64,000 bases of DNA from Thermomonas sp. (GCF_029945965.1 NZ_JAQSDO010000006.1:310001-374000); one strand, 5' to 3'. Shown: positions 29,009 through 39,230, numbered from the stretch's first letter. Notes: a model not told the origin generated them from the letters alone. Program-made: numbers and translations.

Positions 29009-29968
29009 TCAGTGTGTGCGCTCGACCGCCAGGCGTCCGAGTGCGGCCAATGCCGTGGTGTCTGCCCCGAGCGCCGCAAGTGCATCGTCCATGCCGGCAG
29101 ACAGTTGTCCAAGCCGCGAGCGACTGCCTTCGATGCCGATCAATGCCGGGAACGTTGCCTTGTCCTGGGCTGCATCCTTGCCGGCGGTCTTGCCGAGGCT
29201 GGCGCTGTCGCCTTCGATGTCGAGCAGGTCGTCGCGGATCTGGAACGCAAGGCCCAATGCATTGGCGTAGCGATCCAGCGTAGCGAGGCTTGTTGCATCG
29301 GCACCCGCCGCTAACGCACCCAAGCGCACCGATGCACGCAGCAGTGCGCCGGTTTTCAGCGTGTGCAGGTGTTCGAGGTCGGTGAGCGAAAAAGGGTCAG
29401 AGTGAATTTCGCGCCCGTGTTGATCGTTTAAGTGGTCGTCGTGACGCGAAACTTCACTCTGACCCCTTTGCGTGCCGGCAGAACCCGTCGCATCAATATC
29501 CAGCGCCTGTCCGCCGCACATGCCGGCCGTGCCGGACGCCCGCGCGAGTTCGGCGAGCATCACCACTCGCCGCCCGGCGTCCAGTGGTGCGGAGGCAAGT
29601 ACGTCGAATGCGAGCGATTGCAGTGCATCGCCAGTGAGGATTGCGGTGGCTTCATCGAAGGCGACATGCACGGTCGGCTGGCCGCGGCGCAGGCTGTCGT
29701 CGTCCATCGCCGGCAGGTCGTCGTGCACCAGCGAATAGCAATGGATCAGTTCGACCGCGACCGCAGCGGCATCGAGGTTTTCGTCGCTGGCGCCCATTGC
29801 GATGCCGCTGGCATACACCAGCAGTGGCCGCATGCGCTTGCCGCCATTGAGTACGGCATGGCGCATCGCTGCATGCAGGCGGCGTGGTGCGTGGTCGGGC
29901 GAGGGCAGGGCGAGGTCGAGCGCGGCCTCGACGCGCGCGCGCCAGGCCGCGAAGGCACGGTCAGGCAT
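29009..29968 (-). CDS. ispA: farnesyl diphosphate synthase with in-frame palindrome insertion
   Basis: Trans-prenyltransferase that condenses IPP with DMAPP and GPP to farnesyl diphosphate, precursor of undecaprenyl phosphate and quinone tails. Both Asp-rich motifs are intact: DDLPAMDDD (residues 83-91) and DDLLD (near 250), together with [18 protein letters not shown] and KTGALLRA. At 319 residues it is about 25-30 longer than usual. The excess is a hydrophilic stretch at residues 166-193 (starts [14 protein letters not shown]), exactly where a GGGTCAGAGT-type palindrome is inserted between the CGGQALDID helix and the [10 protein letters not shown] helix. The reading frame is preserved, so the enzyme is probably functional with an extra surface loop. 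The start overlaps xseB by 8 nt. Confidence 0.93.
   Translation of the reverse strand: MPDRAFAAWRARVEAALDLALPSPDHAPRRLHAAMRHAVLNGGKRMRPLLVYASGIAMGASDENLDAAAVAVELIHCYSLVHDDLPAMDDDSLRRGQPTVHVAFDEATAILTGDALQSLAFDVLASAPLDAGRRVVMLAELARASGTAGMCGGQALDIDATGSAGTQRGQSEVSRHDDHLNDQHGREIHSDPFSLTDLEHLHTLKTGALLRASVRLGALAAGADATSLATLDRYANALGLAFQIRDDLLDIEGDSASLGKTAGKDAAQDKATFPALIGIEGSRSRLGQLSAGMDDALAALGADTTALAALGRLAVERTH
29389..29470. repeat. palindromic GGGTCAGAGT element inserted inside ispA
   Basis: Left arm from 29389 (AAAAAGGGTCAGAGTGAA, TTTCGCG) and right arm up to 29470 (CGCGAAACTTCACTCTGACC, CCTTTG) are imperfect inverted repeats around a core of about 30 nt. The insertion is worth 28 codons (about 84 nt) and keeps the frame. 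The arms share the GGGTCAGAGT core with the hairpin at 3116-3169, so both belong to one dispersed family. Confidence 0.85.
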
Positions 29969-30224
29969 CGTCGCCGGTGTCGAACGGTTTGGCTTGGTCT
30001 GGATTCGCCGGATCGCTGAGCAGGCGCACCCGCAACTCGGCTTGTTCCAGTGCCTGCTGGCAGCTGCGGTACAGACCGACGCCGCGTTCGTAGGCGGCGA
30101 GTGAGTCCTCCAGCGACATCTCGCCGTCCTCCATCTTGCCGACGAGATCTTCGAGCGCGTTCATCGACGTCTCGAACTCGGCGACGGGTGAGGTTTCAGC
30201 GGAAGCGGGTGGTTTACGCGGCAT
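29961..30224 (-). CDS. xseB: exodeoxyribonuclease VII small subunit
   Basis: Small subunit of exonuclease VII, which degrades single-stranded DNA with XseA. The 87-residue product contains the conserved coiled-coil core [20 protein letters not shown] and [20 protein letters not shown], with the typical ALEQAELRV following. It overlaps the ispA start by 8 nt (29961-29968), the standard xseB-ispA arrangement. The large subunit gene is not in this window. Confidence 0.95.
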   Translation of the reverse strand: MPRKPPASAETSPVAEFETSMNALEDLVGKMEDGEMSLEDSLAAYERGVGLYRSCQQALEQAELRVRLLSDPANPDQAKPFDTGDDA

Positions 30225-30233
30225 GCGGGGAGT

Positions 30234-31502
30234 TTACCAAGCTGGGGCACGCCAATGCAGCCGCGCGCCGCGGGCTTGTAACCACGCGTCCAGCGAGCCA
30301 GAGAGGATGCTGTCGCCGGCCGCCTGCAATACGCCGCCGACATCCGTCAGTAATGGCATTTCGCTGCGCCGCCACGGTGGAATACCCCGATCCTGCAGCA
30401 CATGCTTGAGTGCGTGATGGTGCGTACGGCCCGGTAGCAGGATGCGTTCGCCACCTTGCCTGGCATGCACCCGCAGAGGTGTGTCGAAGCGCGCGGCGCC
30501 GGTCAGTTCGAATTTGGCGCCGGTGGGAAGCTGCAGGATCTCGCTGCCGTCCCATTCCTGCGTCCAATCGCCTGGCATAGGAACCGGCGCCAACTGCGCA
30601 TGCAGCTGACCATGCCAATGCTGGATGCATGCGCCTGCCCATTCGAAACGGGCTTCGCCATCGGTGCTGGCGCCGAGCAGATCGCCTTCAATGCTTGCAA
30701 CGCCATTAGCCGGCAGCGGCGGAAGCCCGCGCTGGGCGACCCAGCGGCGCAACACACGTGCACGCCGTGCTGCGGGCAATGCCTGCAATGCATCAACGGC
30801 CAGCGTGCCTCCGTCATTGCTGGCGCTGGCAAGTGCGATGTGATCGCCAGTGTCCAGCAAATCGGACGCCTCGGCGCTCAATGCAGCGCTGCGCGCGAAT
30901 GCGGCGTCCGCCTGTGGCCAGCGCGTACGCAGTAGTGGCATCAGCTGCATGCGCAGGAAATTGCGATCCAGGCTGGCGTCTTCATTGCCGGGATCTTCGA
31001 TCCACGACAAATCATGCTCGCCTGCGTACTCGCGCAACGCATCGCGCGATGTTTCCAGTAAAGGCCGCCACAACCAGCCATTGGCATAGACGCGCCATGG
31101 CCGCATCGCCGCCAACCCATCCACGCTCGATCCGCGCAACGCACGCAGCAGGAAGGTCTCGGCCTGGTCATCGCGGTGGTGGGCCAGCGCCAGTACCTCG
31201 CCGTCGCGCAAAACGTGTGCGAATGCGGCATGCCTTGCCACGCGTGCGGCGGCTTCGCGACCGAGTCCGTTGCCCTCGACTTGCACGCGTTCAACGATGA
31301 GTTCGATGCCGAGCGAGTCGCAACTGCGTTGGCAATGCGCTGCCCAGGCGTCGGCATCGGCATGCAGGCCGTGATGGACGTGAATGGCGCGCAGGCGGGC
31401 TGGATTGCTGACGACCAGCTTGTGCAGCAGCACAGTGGAGTCCAGGCCGCCGCTGTAGCCAACCAGCAACGTGCGACCTACCAGGTCAGGCAACGCGCTC
31501 AT
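30234..31502 (-). CDS. tilS: tRNA(Ile)-lysidine synthetase
   Basis: Attaches lysine to C34 of tRNA-Ile(CAU), changing its decoding from AUG to AUA. The PP-loop ATP site LLVGYSGGLDSTVLLH is at residues 12-27, followed by RAIHVHHGLHADAD and LALAHHRDDQAETFLLR, all characteristic of TilS. The C-terminal half carries the substrate-recognition domains (GERILLPGRTHHHALKHVLQ). Length is 422 residues. It starts five bases after the accA stop and ends nine bases before the xseB start region, within one transcription unit. Confidence 0.95.
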   Translation of the reverse strand: MSALPDLVGRTLLVGYSGGLDSTVLLHKLVVSNPARLRAIHVHHGLHADADAWAAHCQRSCDSLGIELIVERVQVEGNGLGREAAARVARHAAFAHVLRDGEVLALAHHRDDQAETFLLRALRGSSVDGLAAMRPWRVYANGWLWRPLLETSRDALREYAGEHDLSWIEDPGNEDASLDRNFLRMQLMPLLRTRWPQADAAFARSAALSAEASDLLDTGDHIALASASNDGGTLAVDALQALPAARRARVLRRWVAQRGLPPLPANGVASIEGDLLGASTDGEARFEWAGACIQHWHGQLHAQLAPVPMPGDWTQEWDGSEILQLPTGAKFELTGAARFDTPLRVHARQGGERILLPGRTHHHALKHVLQDRGIPPWRRSEMPLLTDVGGVLQAAGDSILSGSLDAWLQARGARLHWRAPAW

Positions 31503-31507
31503 GCGCC

Positions 31508-32467
31508 TCAGGCGGCTTCGTAGGCGCCGTAGCTGCGCAGGCGGCGGTAGCGGCGTTCCAGCAGTTCCTCGACCGGAACGCCCTGCAGCGTGTCCAGCTC
31601 ATTCAGCAGTACGGCCTTGAGTCGTTTGGCCATCTGCACCGGGTTGCGATGCGCGCCGCCGGTGGGCTCGCGCACCACCTTGTCGATAAGGCCCAGTTCG
31701 AACAGGCGCTTGGAGGTGATGCCCATCTGTTCGGCAGCATCCTTGGCCTTGGCCGCATCGCGCCACAGGATCGACGCGCAGCCTTCAGGCGTGATGACCG
31801 AATAAGTGCTGTATTCGAGCATGTTGGTGATGTCGCCAACGCCAATTGCGAGTGCGCCGCCGCTGCCGCCTTCGCCAATCACGGTGCAGATGATCGGCAC
31901 GCGCAGTTCGGACATTTCCAGCAGGTTGCGAGCGATGGCTTCGGACTGGCCGCGCTCCTCGGCATCGATGCCGGGCCACGCGCCCATGGTGTCGATGAAG
32001 GTCAGCAGCGGCAGGCCGAAACGCTCGGCCATGTGCATCAGGCGTAGCGCCTTGCGGTAGCCCTCGGGCTTGGGCATGCCGAAATTGCGGCGTACCTTGG
32101 ATTTGCTGTCGCGGCCTTTTTCGTGGCCGATCACCACCACGCTGCGGCCATCGATGCGGGCCAGGCCGCCGACAATCGCGTTGTCGTCAGCGAAGGCGCG
32201 GTCGCCGGCCAGTTCCTGGAACTCGTCGCAGATCACCCGCAGGTAATCCAGCGTGTACGGCCGCGACGGGTGCCGCGACAGCTGCGAAACCTGCCACGGA
32301 GTGAGGTCGCGGAAGATGGTCGCGGTGCGCCTGCGCAGCTTGTCCTGCAGCGCGTGCACTTCGGCGTCGATGTTGACCGCCGGGGCGTTGCTGGCATGTC
32401 GCAGCTCCTGGATCTTGGTTTCCAGGTCGGCGATGGGCTGTTCGAAGTCGAGGTAGTTCGGATTCAT
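31508..32467 (-). CDS. accA: acetyl-CoA carboxylase carboxyltransferase subunit alpha
   Basis: Alpha subunit of the carboxyltransferase that moves carboxyl from biotin to acetyl-CoA, making malonyl-CoA for fatty acid synthesis with AccB, AccC and AccD. The 319-residue protein has the usual opening ([19 protein letters not shown]), the dnaE-like neighbourhood, and signature segments [43 protein letters not shown] and [15 protein letters not shown]. It is located immediately downstream of dnaE, the order found across gammaproteobacteria. Confidence 0.97.
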   Translation of the reverse strand: MNPNYLDFEQPIADLETKIQELRHASNAPAVNIDAEVHALQDKLRRRTATIFRDLTPWQVSQLSRHPSRPYTLDYLRVICDEFQELAGDRAFADDNAIVGGLARIDGRSVVVIGHEKGRDSKSKVRRNFGMPKPEGYRKALRLMHMAERFGLPLLTFIDTMGAWPGIDAEERGQSEAIARNLLEMSELRVPIICTVIGEGGSGGALAIGVGDITNMLEYSTYSVITPEGCASILWRDAAKAKDAAEQMGITSKRLFELGLIDKVVREPTGGAHRNPVQMAKRLKAVLLNELDTLQGVPVEELLERRYRRLRSYGAYEAA

Positions 32468-32542
32468 CGGTGACAGTTTAGCCCAGCACCGCTTTCCACA
32501 GCGGCCATGCCGAGGCGTAGGGCACTGGCGCGGACGTTACCG

Positions 32543-35500
32543 TCAGTGCGTCCACGGCTTGCCGAGGTGCAGGTTGACCGCCTGCACACCCGGCAGGCTG
32601 CGCAGCAGGCCGGGCAGGGCGGCATTCACAAGAAGGCCACGGCCATCATTGATAGACAGTCGGCCAATGCCGTTGGCGGTGGTGGCTTCGATCAAGAGTG
32701 GTGTAGTTCCGGCATGGGTCTTCAGCAGTTGCTCGAACTGCTGCAGTGCGCCCGGCGTGCGCAGGTCCAGGCGGATCGACAGTCGTTGTGCCAGCTGGTT
32801 GCACAGTTGGGTGTAGTCCCAGGCGCGCTTGGCCTTCAGCGAGAAGCCGCCACTGAATTCGTCCTCGCGCAACGCGCCTTCGATTACCAGCAGGCGGTCG
32901 CGGGTCAGCAGGGCACCGAATTCCTGCCACTGTTCGCCGAAGAAGGCACATTCGATGCGGCCGCGGCCGTCTTCCAGGTGCACGAAGGCCTGGCTGTCAC
33001 CGCGCTTGCGCATGCCGACCACTTGACCGGCCAGCACCACCGGGAATTCTGGCCGCCATCCAACCCGCGCTTCCTGTGGGCGATTGCCCCAGATCGTATC
33101 CAGCTGGCCAAGGTCGTTGCCGACCAGGCGCTGCAATTCCTCACGGTGCGGATCCATCGGATGCCCGCTGAGGTAATGGCCAAGCGTGTCGCGTTCGCCC
33201 TGCAGCTTCTGCGCGAGTGGCCAGTCGTCGACCTCGGGCAGGTTGATCTGCAGGGCAGGCGTGTCGGCGGTGGCATTGTCGAATCCGCCGAACAGCGAAT
33301 TCTGGCCGGCCTCGCGTTCACGCGTGAGTTGCTCGCTGGCCTTCATTGCTTCCGGCAATTGCAGCATCAGCGTGGCGCGATTGCGTGCCAGGGCATCCAT
33401 CGCGCCGGCAAGCACCAATGCTTCCAGCGCGCGCTTGTTGAGGCCGCCGGCATCCACCCGTTGGCAGAAATCCAGCAGGTCACGGTAGCTTCCACCAGCA
33501 TCACGAGCATTGGCGATCGCTTCGCAAGCGCCACGGCCGACCCCCTTCACCGCGCCCATGCCGTAGCGAATGGAGCGTGGGTCGGTGGCTTCGAACATAT
33601 AAGTCGATGAATTGACGTCCGGCGGCAATACCGACAAACCAAGCGTGCGCGCTTCATCGAGGAAACCGACCACCTTGTCGGTATTGTCCATGTCTGAGGA
33701 CAGCACCGCGGCCATGAACTCGGCGGGGTAATGCACTTTCAGCCACGCGGTCTGGTAGGCGACCAGCGCGTAGGCCGCTGCATGCGACTTGTTGAAGCCG
33801 TAGCCGGCGAATTTCTCCAGCAGGTCGAAGATCGGTCCTGCAATTTTTGCGGGAATGTCGTGCTGCTCTTGCGCGCCGGCTTCGAACTTAGCGCGTTCCT
33901 GCGCCATCTTGGCGACGTCTTTCTTGCCCATCGCGCGACGCAGCAGATCGGCGCCACCCAACGAGTAACCGGCCAGGACCTGGGCGGTCTGCATCACCTG
34001 TTCCTGGTAGACGATCACGCCATACGTCGGCGCCAGCACCGGTGCCAGCAAGGCGTGCGGAAATTCGACCTTGGCGCGCCCATGCTTGCGCTCGATGAAA
34101 TCCGGAATCAGATCCATCGGGCCTGGCCGATACAGCGACACCAGTGCGATCAGATCGTCGAAGCGGTCAGGTTGCGCGCGCTTGAGCAACTCGCGCATGC
34201 CACGTGACTCGAACTGGAATACCGCAACCGTCTCCCCGCTCGCAAACAGTGCGTACGTCGCCGGGTCGTCCAGCGCAAGCGTGGTGATGTCCAGCGCTGT
34301 GTCGCTCTCAGCTGCACGTCGGTCGCTCTCGGCATCCTGCCTGTCGCGACACTCGTGGGTCCTTGCACGTCGAATGTTGATCGCCTTGACCGCCCAATCG
34401 ATGATCGTCAGCGTGCGCAGGCCGAGGAAGTCGAACTTGACCAAGCCGATCGCTTCCACGTCGTCCTTGTCGAACTGGGTGACAGGATTGCGGCCAGCCC
34501 CAAGGCCGTCGTGTTCTGCAAATAGTGGGCAGAAGTCTGACAATGGTGTCGGCGCGATCACCACGCCGCCGGCATGCTTGCCGGCGTTGCGGGTCAGGTC
34601 TTCGAGTTGCAGCGCGAGGTCGAGCAGGTCGCGCACATCTTCTTCGGCTTCGTAGCGCTCCTTGAACTCGGCGATCGCGCGGCTTGGATCCTTCTGCGCT
34701 TTTTCGCTGCGCCCAAGCACGTCCGACAGTGACAGCGGGTCGGCCGGTTGCAGCGGGATGAGCTTGGCCAGCCCGTCGATCATTCCATACGGGTAGCCAA
34801 GCACGCGGCCGACATCGCGCAACACCGCCTTCGCCGCCATCGTGCCGTAGGTGATGATCTGGCTGACCCGGTCGCGGCCGTACTTGCGCGCAACGTAGTC
34901 GATCACTTCGTCGCGACGGTCCATGCAGAAGTCGATGTCGAAGTCGGGTAACGACACGCGTTCGGGATTGAGGAATCGCTCGAACAGCAAGTCGTATGGC
35001 AACGGGTCGAGGTCGGTAATGCCCAGCGCCCATGCCACCAGCGAACCGGCACCGGAGCCACGGCCGGGACCGACCGGGATGCCGTGCTGCTTGGCCCAGT
35101 TGATGAAGTCGGCCACGATCAGGAAGTAGCCAGGGAAGCCCATCGACAGTATGACGCCGAGTTCGATATCGAGTCTGGCGTTGTAATCTTCGCGGCTACG
35201 GCCGGGCGCCAGTGCGGCGGTTTCCAGCCGCTTGGCCAGGCCTTCGCGGGACTGGCTGCGCAGCCACGATTCGATGGTGTGGTCGTCAGGCACCGGGAAT
35301 GCGGGCAGATAGTACGTGCCCAGTCGCAGTTCAAGGTTGCAGCGTTTCGCCAGTGCCACCGTATTGTCGAGCGCATCGGGAATATCGGCGAACAGCGCCG
35401 CCATCTCGTCTGCCGACTTCAGGTATTGCTCGGCGGTGTAATCGTGCGGGCGCCGTGCATCGTCGAGCACGCGGCCCGTGGCAATGCACACGCGGGCCTC

Positions 35501-36124
35501 ATGCGCTTCGAAACCACCGGTATCGATGAAGCGCGCGTCATTGCTGGCCACCACCGGAATGCCGCGGCGCGCGGCCATGTCAAGCGCGAAGGCATTGAAC
35601 GCGTCTTCGCCGGGGCGTCCGCAGCGGGTCAGCTCCAGGTGCAGGCATTCGCCGAATGCTGCCTGCAGCTCGACCAGGGATTGTTCGGCCAGTTCATGCC
35701 GGCCGGAGTTGAACAATTGACCCGGTTCGGCATTGAGGCCAGCCAACGCGAACAGACCCTTGTTGGCCTTCAGCCACTCCGGGCGCACGACCACGCCGTC
35801 GTGGCGTTGACCCTCCATCCAGGCACGGGTCAACAACTGCGACAGGCTCAGGTAGCCGTCCTGGTCGCGACATAACAGCGTGATGCGCGATGCAGCGGCG
35901 GTGCCATCGGCGATCAGCACGTCGGCGCCAGCGATGGGTTTGATCCCGGCCTTCTCGGCGGCCTTGTAGAACTTCACCAACGCGAACAGGTTGTTCTGGT
36001 CGGTGACAGCCACCGCAGGCAACTGACGGGCCACGCAGGCAGCGACGAGATCCGGAATGCGGATCGTCGAATCAACCAGCGAATACTCGCTGTGCAGGTG
36101 CAGGTGGACGAAACGGGCTGACAT
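32543..36124 (-). CDS. dnaE: DNA polymerase III subunit alpha
   Basis: Catalytic subunit of the replicative DNA polymerase. The 1193-residue chain begins with the PHP domain (HLHLHSEYSLVDS), carries the palm aspartates in PDFDIDFCMDRRDE (near residue 395) and VKFDFLGLRTL (near 565), and continues through the fingers, helix-hairpin-helix, OB-fold (VVLAGQVVGMRKRG near 1030) and C-terminal tail. Between RRAR and TALDITTLALDD (about residues 588-605) there is a charged, repetitive stretch (THECRDRQDAESDRRAAESD) not expected from E. coli DnaE, which reads RRAKNGEPPLDI there. This coincides with short direct repeats in the DNA. The frame is intact and the enzyme must be functional, being essential. 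Confidence 0.97.
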   Translation of the reverse strand: MSARFVHLHLHSEYSLVDSTIRIPDLVAACVARQLPAVAVTDQNNLFALVKFYKAAEKAGIKPIAGADVLIADGTAAASRITLLCRDQDGYLSLSQLLTRAWMEGQRHDGVVVRPEWLKANKGLFALAGLNAEPGQLFNSGRHELAEQSLVELQAAFGECLHLELTRCGRPGEDAFNAFALDMAARRGIPVVASNDARFIDTGGFEAHEARVCIATGRVLDDARRPHDYTAEQYLKSADEMAALFADIPDALDNTVALAKRCNLELRLGTYYLPAFPVPDDHTIESWLRSQSREGLAKRLETAALAPGRSREDYNARLDIELGVILSMGFPGYFLIVADFINWAKQHGIPVGPGRGSGAGSLVAWALGITDLDPLPYDLLFERFLNPERVSLPDFDIDFCMDRRDEVIDYVARKYGRDRVSQIITYGTMAAKAVLRDVGRVLGYPYGMIDGLAKLIPLQPADPLSLSDVLGRSEKAQKDPSRAIAEFKERYEAEEDVRDLLDLALQLEDLTRNAGKHAGGVVIAPTPLSDFCPLFAEHDGLGAGRNPVTQFDKDDVEAIGLVKFDFLGLRTLTIIDWAVKAINIRRARTHECRDRQDAESDRRAAESDTALDITTLALDDPATYALFASGETVAVFQFESRGMRELLKRAQPDRFDDLIALVSLYRPGPMDLIPDFIERKHGRAKVEFPHALLAPVLAPTYGVIVYQEQVMQTAQVLAGYSLGGADLLRRAMGKKDVAKMAQERAKFEAGAQEQHDIPAKIAGPIFDLLEKFAGYGFNKSHAAAYALVAYQTAWLKVHYPAEFMAAVLSSDMDNTDKVVGFLDEARTLGLSVLPPDVNSSTYMFEATDPRSIRYGMGAVKGVGRGACEAIANARDAGGSYRDLLDFCQRVDAGGLNKRALEALVLAGAMDALARNRATLMLQLPEAMKASEQLTREREAGQNSLFGGFDNATADTPALQINLPEVDDWPLAQKLQGERDTLGHYLSGHPMDPHREELQRLVGNDLGQLDTIWGNRPQEARVGWRPEFPVVLAGQVVGMRKRGDSQAFVHLEDGRGRIECAFFGEQWQEFGALLTRDRLLVIEGALREDEFSGGFSLKAKRAWDYTQLCNQLAQRLSIRLDLRTPGALQQFEQLLKTHAGTTPLLIEATTANGIGRLSINDGRGLLVNAALPGLLRSLPGVQAVNLHLGKPWTH
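34301..34372. repeat. nested direct repeats inside dnaE
   Basis: The 9-mer TGCACGTCG occurs at 34313-34321 and 34364-34372 (51 nt apart, 17 codons), and GTCGCTCTC at 34301-34309 and 34322-34330 (21 nt apart, 7 codons). The 51-nt unit also contains the palindrome TGTCGCGACA. All spacings are multiples of three. Either a small element inserted with a 9-bp target duplication, or slipped-strand duplication, would explain this. Confidence 0.75.
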
Positions 36125-36154
36125 CGGCGTTCCGCAGGGTCAACCAGCAGGGTA

Positions 36155-36171
36155 GGCCGGCACCGCCGGCC
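36155..36171. other. short stem-loop between rnhB and dnaE
   Basis: GGCCGGC (36155-36161) and GCCGGCC (36165-36171) form a perfect 7-bp stem with a three-base loop in the 118-nt rnhB-dnaE spacer. No T-run follows on either strand, so a terminator function is doubtful. Confidence 0.4.
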
Positions 36172-36242
36172 GAACAAGGCTTGACAGGCTGCGCAAGCCG
36201 GCCTTTAGCGCCAGTGTTGGTGTTGCCCTATCGAAGAGGGAT

Positions 36243-36818
36243 TCAGGATCCGGCAAGCGCATTGCGAACCGGGGCGAAACTGCGGCGGTGTTGCGGGCAT
36301 GGGCCATGCAGCGCAAGCGCCTGCAGGTGTATCTGGCTTGGGTAGCCCTTGTGCCGGTCAAAGCCGTATTGCGGATGCAGGACATGCAATTCACGCATGC
36401 GTGCATCGCGCGCGACCTTGGCCAGGATCGAGGCTGCCATGATTGCCGGTTCCAGTCCGTCGCCGCCGACGATTGCAGTCGCAGCGCAGGTCAACCCCGC
36501 GGGAATGCGGTTGCCGTCGATCAATGCATGATCCGCGCAAGGCGAGAGGCCGGCGACCGCGCGACGCATGCCGGTCATGGTCGCCTGCAGGATGTTCAGC
36601 GTGTCGATCTCGTCGGCTTCGACGAACTCGATCCGCCATGCCAGCGCGCGTTCGATGATCAGCGGATACAGCGCTTCGCGCCTGCGTTCGGTCAGGCGTT
36701 TGGAATCGTCCAGGCCATTGATTGGCCGCAATGGATCCAGGATCACCGCCGCCACGCTGACCGGCCCGGCCAGCGGACCGCGGCCTGCTTCATCCACACC
36801 AGCAACCAGCAGGCTCAT
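36243..36818 (-). CDS. rnhB: ribonuclease HII
   Basis: Removes RNA from RNA-DNA hybrids and single misincorporated ribonucleotides. The 191-residue product has the catalytic motif [16 protein letters not shown] at residues 5-20 (Asp and Glu of the DEAGRG signature), [14 protein letters not shown] and [12 protein letters not shown]. The family C-terminus [14 protein letters not shown]...[11 protein letters not shown] is complete. The start at 36818 overlaps the lpxB stop (ATGA). The frame is open farther upstream but that stretch belongs to lpxB. Confidence 0.95.
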   Translation of the reverse strand: MSLLVAGVDEAGRGPLAGPVSVAAVILDPLRPINGLDDSKRLTERRREALYPLIIERALAWRIEFVEADEIDTLNILQATMTGMRRAVAGLSPCADHALIDGNRIPAGLTCAATAIVGGDGLEPAIMAASILAKVARDARMRELHVLHPQYGFDRHKGYPSQIHLQALALHGPCPQHRRSFAPVRNALAGS

Positions 36819-37957
36819 GCCGCTGGTTGCAACAGCGAAGCGACCGCATCCGCCGCGCGCGCCGAGGCATCGCGGCGCAGCGTTTCGTGGATCGCCAGGA
36901 AGCGTGGTTGTAACGCCGCGGCCGCATCGGCATCGCGAAACCAATGCAAGAGTGCGGTGTGCAGGTTGTCGGCCGTGCATTCGTCCTGCAGCAGTTCCGG
37001 AATGACGCGCTCGCCAGCCAGCACGTTCGGCAAACTCACGAACTCGCTCTTGAGCAAGCCAAAGAGTTTTACGATGAGGTAGGTCAGCGGCGCGATGCGA
37101 TGACCGACCACGATGGGCCTTTTGCACAACATCGCTTCCAATGCCGCAGTACCCGAGGCCAGCAACACCACGTCGCTGGCGATCATCGCGCGCTGCGCAT
37201 CGCCATCAAGGATGCGCAGCGCAGGATTGCCTGCAGCGATTCTTTCAATCGCCACGTGGCATTGCACATTCGCGGCCGGAACCAGCACGCGCAATCCGGG
37301 AATGTCATTGCCAAGCCGCGAAGCCGCCTCCAGAAACACCGGCAACATGCGTTCGATCTCACTCAACCGGCTGCCCGGCAGCAACGCGAGAATCGGTGCG
37401 TCGTCGGATTCGCCAAGCACCGCACGGGCGGCTTGGTGATCGGGCTGCAAGGCGATCGCATCGGCCATCGGATGGCCAATGAACGTTGCATCGACGCCGT
37501 GGCGCGCATAGATCGGTGGCTCCATGGGGAACAGGCACAGCACGCGATCCGCGCTGGCGCCGATCCTGGCTGCCCGCGATTCGCGCCAGGCCCATACCGA
37601 CGGACTGACGTCATGCACGGTGCGCACGCCGCGCTGTTTCAGCCAGCGCTCGACGCCGAGGTTGAAGTCGGGTGCATCAATGCCGATGAACACATCCGGC
37701 TTCCAGTCCAGCACGCGCTGGCGGAAGGTCCGGCGCAGGCGCAGCAGGCGCGGTAAATGGGCCAACACTTCGGCCAGCCCCATCACCGCCAGCTCGCTGG
37801 CATCAAACCATGCGTCCAAGCCGGCCGAGCGCATGCCGTCGCCGCCAATCCCGGCGAATTCCGCATCCGGGAAGCGCTTGCGCAATTCGGAGATCAGGCC
37901 AGCGCCGAGCTGGTCGCCGGAGGTTTCGCCGGCGCACAGGGCGAAGCGGATTGTCAC
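36815..37957 (-). CDS. lpxB: lipid-A-disaccharide synthase
   Basis: Glycosyltransferase of the GT19 family that joins UDP-diacylglucosamine and lipid X to form the lipid A disaccharide at the inner membrane. The opening [52 protein letters not shown]-type [14 protein letters not shown] and [22 protein letters not shown] (partly) are diagnostic. Length of 380 residues is standard. It overlaps lpxA upstream (4 nt) and rnhB downstream (4 nt), so the lpxA-lpxB-rnhB block is translationally coupled. Confidence 0.97.
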   Translation of the reverse strand: MTIRFALCAGETSGDQLGAGLISELRKRFPDAEFAGIGGDGMRSAGLDAWFDASELAVMGLAEVLAHLPRLLRLRRTFRQRVLDWKPDVFIGIDAPDFNLGVERWLKQRGVRTVHDVSPSVWAWRESRAARIGASADRVLCLFPMEPPIYARHGVDATFIGHPMADAIALQPDHQAARAVLGESDDAPILALLPGSRLSEIERMLPVFLEAASRLGNDIPGLRVLVPAANVQCHVAIERIAAGNPALRILDGDAQRAMIASDVVLLASGTAALEAMLCKRPIVVGHRIAPLTYLIVKLFGLLKSEFVSLPNVLAGERVIPELLQDECTADNLHTALLHWFRDADAAAALQPRFLAIHETLRRDASARAADAVASLLQPAA

Positions 37958-38739
37958 CGCAGCAGCGGCCGCTCGCCGCGTTCGATGAAGTCCAGCATCG
38001 CACGCACGTCTTCGCTGTCGCTGGCGATCTCGCCCAGTTCGAGCCTGGCTTCGTCGAGCTTGGCGCCAGACATGTACAGCGCACGGTAGGCACGCTTGAT
38101 CGCGGCGATGCGGCCGGCATCGAATCCGCGTCGTTTGAGCCCTTCGCTGTTGATCCCGCGCGGTTTGCTGTAACTGTCCTGCGCGACCATCAGGAACGGC
38201 GGCACGTCGCCATTGACGAATGCACCCATGCCGATGAACGCATGCGCGCCGATCCGGCAGAATTGATGCACGCCAGTGAAGCCACTCAGGATCACGTGGT
38301 CGCCAACGGTCACGTGGCCAGCCAGGGTTGCATTGTTGGAGAACACGCAGTCGTTGCCGATGCTGCAGTCGTGCGCGATGTGGGTGTAGGCGAGGATCCA
38401 GTTGCGGTCGCCAATGCGGGTGACGCCGCCGCCATCGCCGGTGCCACGATTGATGGTGACGAATTCGCGGATCGAATTGCCGTCGCCGATCTCAAGCGCC
38501 ACGCGTTCACCGCGGTATTTCTTGTCTTGCGGTTCGCCACCGATCGCGGACTGGCCGTGGAACACGTTGTCGCGGCCGATTCGGGTCGGGCCATGGATCA
38601 CGCAATGCGGGCCGATGCGGGTGCCGTCGCCGATCTCGACCTCATCGCCGATGAATACAAACGCGCCGACCTGCACGCCTTCGCCAAGCTTCGCGCCTGG
38701 ATCGATGAAAGCGGTCGGATGGATCAAGGAGGACGACAT
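37954..38739 (-). CDS. lpxA: acyl-ACP:UDP-N-acetylglucosamine O-acyltransferase
   Basis: First enzyme of lipid A synthesis; adds a 3-hydroxyacyl chain to UDP-GlcNAc. The 261-residue protein is a left-handed beta-helix with many hexapeptide repeats at the N-terminus ([20 protein letters not shown]). The catalytic His is in [19 protein letters not shown] (His of HIAHDC), and [15 protein letters not shown] and [12 protein letters not shown] follow. The alpha-helical C-terminal domain starts near residue 190. It lies 20 nt after fabZ and overlaps lpxB by 4 nt. Confidence 0.97.
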   Translation of the reverse strand: MSSSLIHPTAFIDPGAKLGEGVQVGAFVFIGDEVEIGDGTRIGPHCVIHGPTRIGRDNVFHGQSAIGGEPQDKKYRGERVALEIGDGNSIREFVTINRGTGDGGGVTRIGDRNWILAYTHIAHDCSIGNDCVFSNNATLAGHVTVGDHVILSGFTGVHQFCRIGAHAFIGMGAFVNGDVPPFLMVAQDSYSKPRGINSEGLKRRGFDAGRIAAIKRAYRALYMSGAKLDEARLELGEIASDSEDVRAMLDFIERGERPLLR

Positions 38740-38759
38740 CGCTTCACTCGTTGCGTCTT

Positions 38760-39230
38760 TCAGCGCGCCGCGGCGCAGAGGATTTCGGCGCAGGCGACCT
38801 GCTCGCCATCGACACGTGCAATACCGATGTACTGCGCCATGTTGCGGATCTGCCGCTTGAGCACGACCTCGAGGTCGAGTCGGTCGCCCGGCACCACCAT
38901 CCGGCTGAACCTGGCGTTGTCCACCTTGACCAGGTAGAACGCCTGCTCAGGATCGTCGTTTGAATCCTTGGACAGTTGCGTCAGCAGGCCGCCGGCCTGG
39001 GCCATTGCTTCCACAACCAGCACTCCGGGCATCACCGCGCGGCCCGGGAAATGACCCTGGAAGAACGGTTCGTTGGCGGTGATGTGCTTGTAGGCCAGCA
39101 CCCGCTTGTTGGGCTCCAGCTCGACCACCCGGTCCACCAGCAGGAACGGATAGCGATGCGGGAGCAAGCGCTGGATGTCGCCGATTGTTACGGGAAGCGT
39201 GATGGGCAGGGTTACAGACATCTGGTTCAT
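38760..39230 (-). CDS. fabZ: 3-hydroxyacyl-ACP dehydratase FabZ
   Basis: Hot-dog fold dehydratase of fatty acid elongation, acting on 3-hydroxyacyl-ACP, the same substrate pool used by LpxA and LpxD. The catalytic His is in [17 protein letters not shown] and the catalytic Glu in [23 protein letters not shown] is the family N-terminus. Two starts are possible: the ATG at 39230 overlaps the lpxD stop (ATGA), whereas the ATG at 39221 has AAGGA at a better distance. I use 39230 because other neighbours in this operon also overlap by 4 nt. Product is 156 residues. Confidence 0.96.
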   Translation of the reverse strand: MNQMSVTLPITLPVTIGDIQRLLPHRYPFLLVDRVVELEPNKRVLAYKHITANEPFFQGHFPGRAVMPGVLVVEAMAQAGGLLTQLSKDSNDDPEQAFYLVKVDNARFSRMVVPGDRLDLEVVLKRQIRNMAQYIGIARVDGEQVACAEILCAAAR

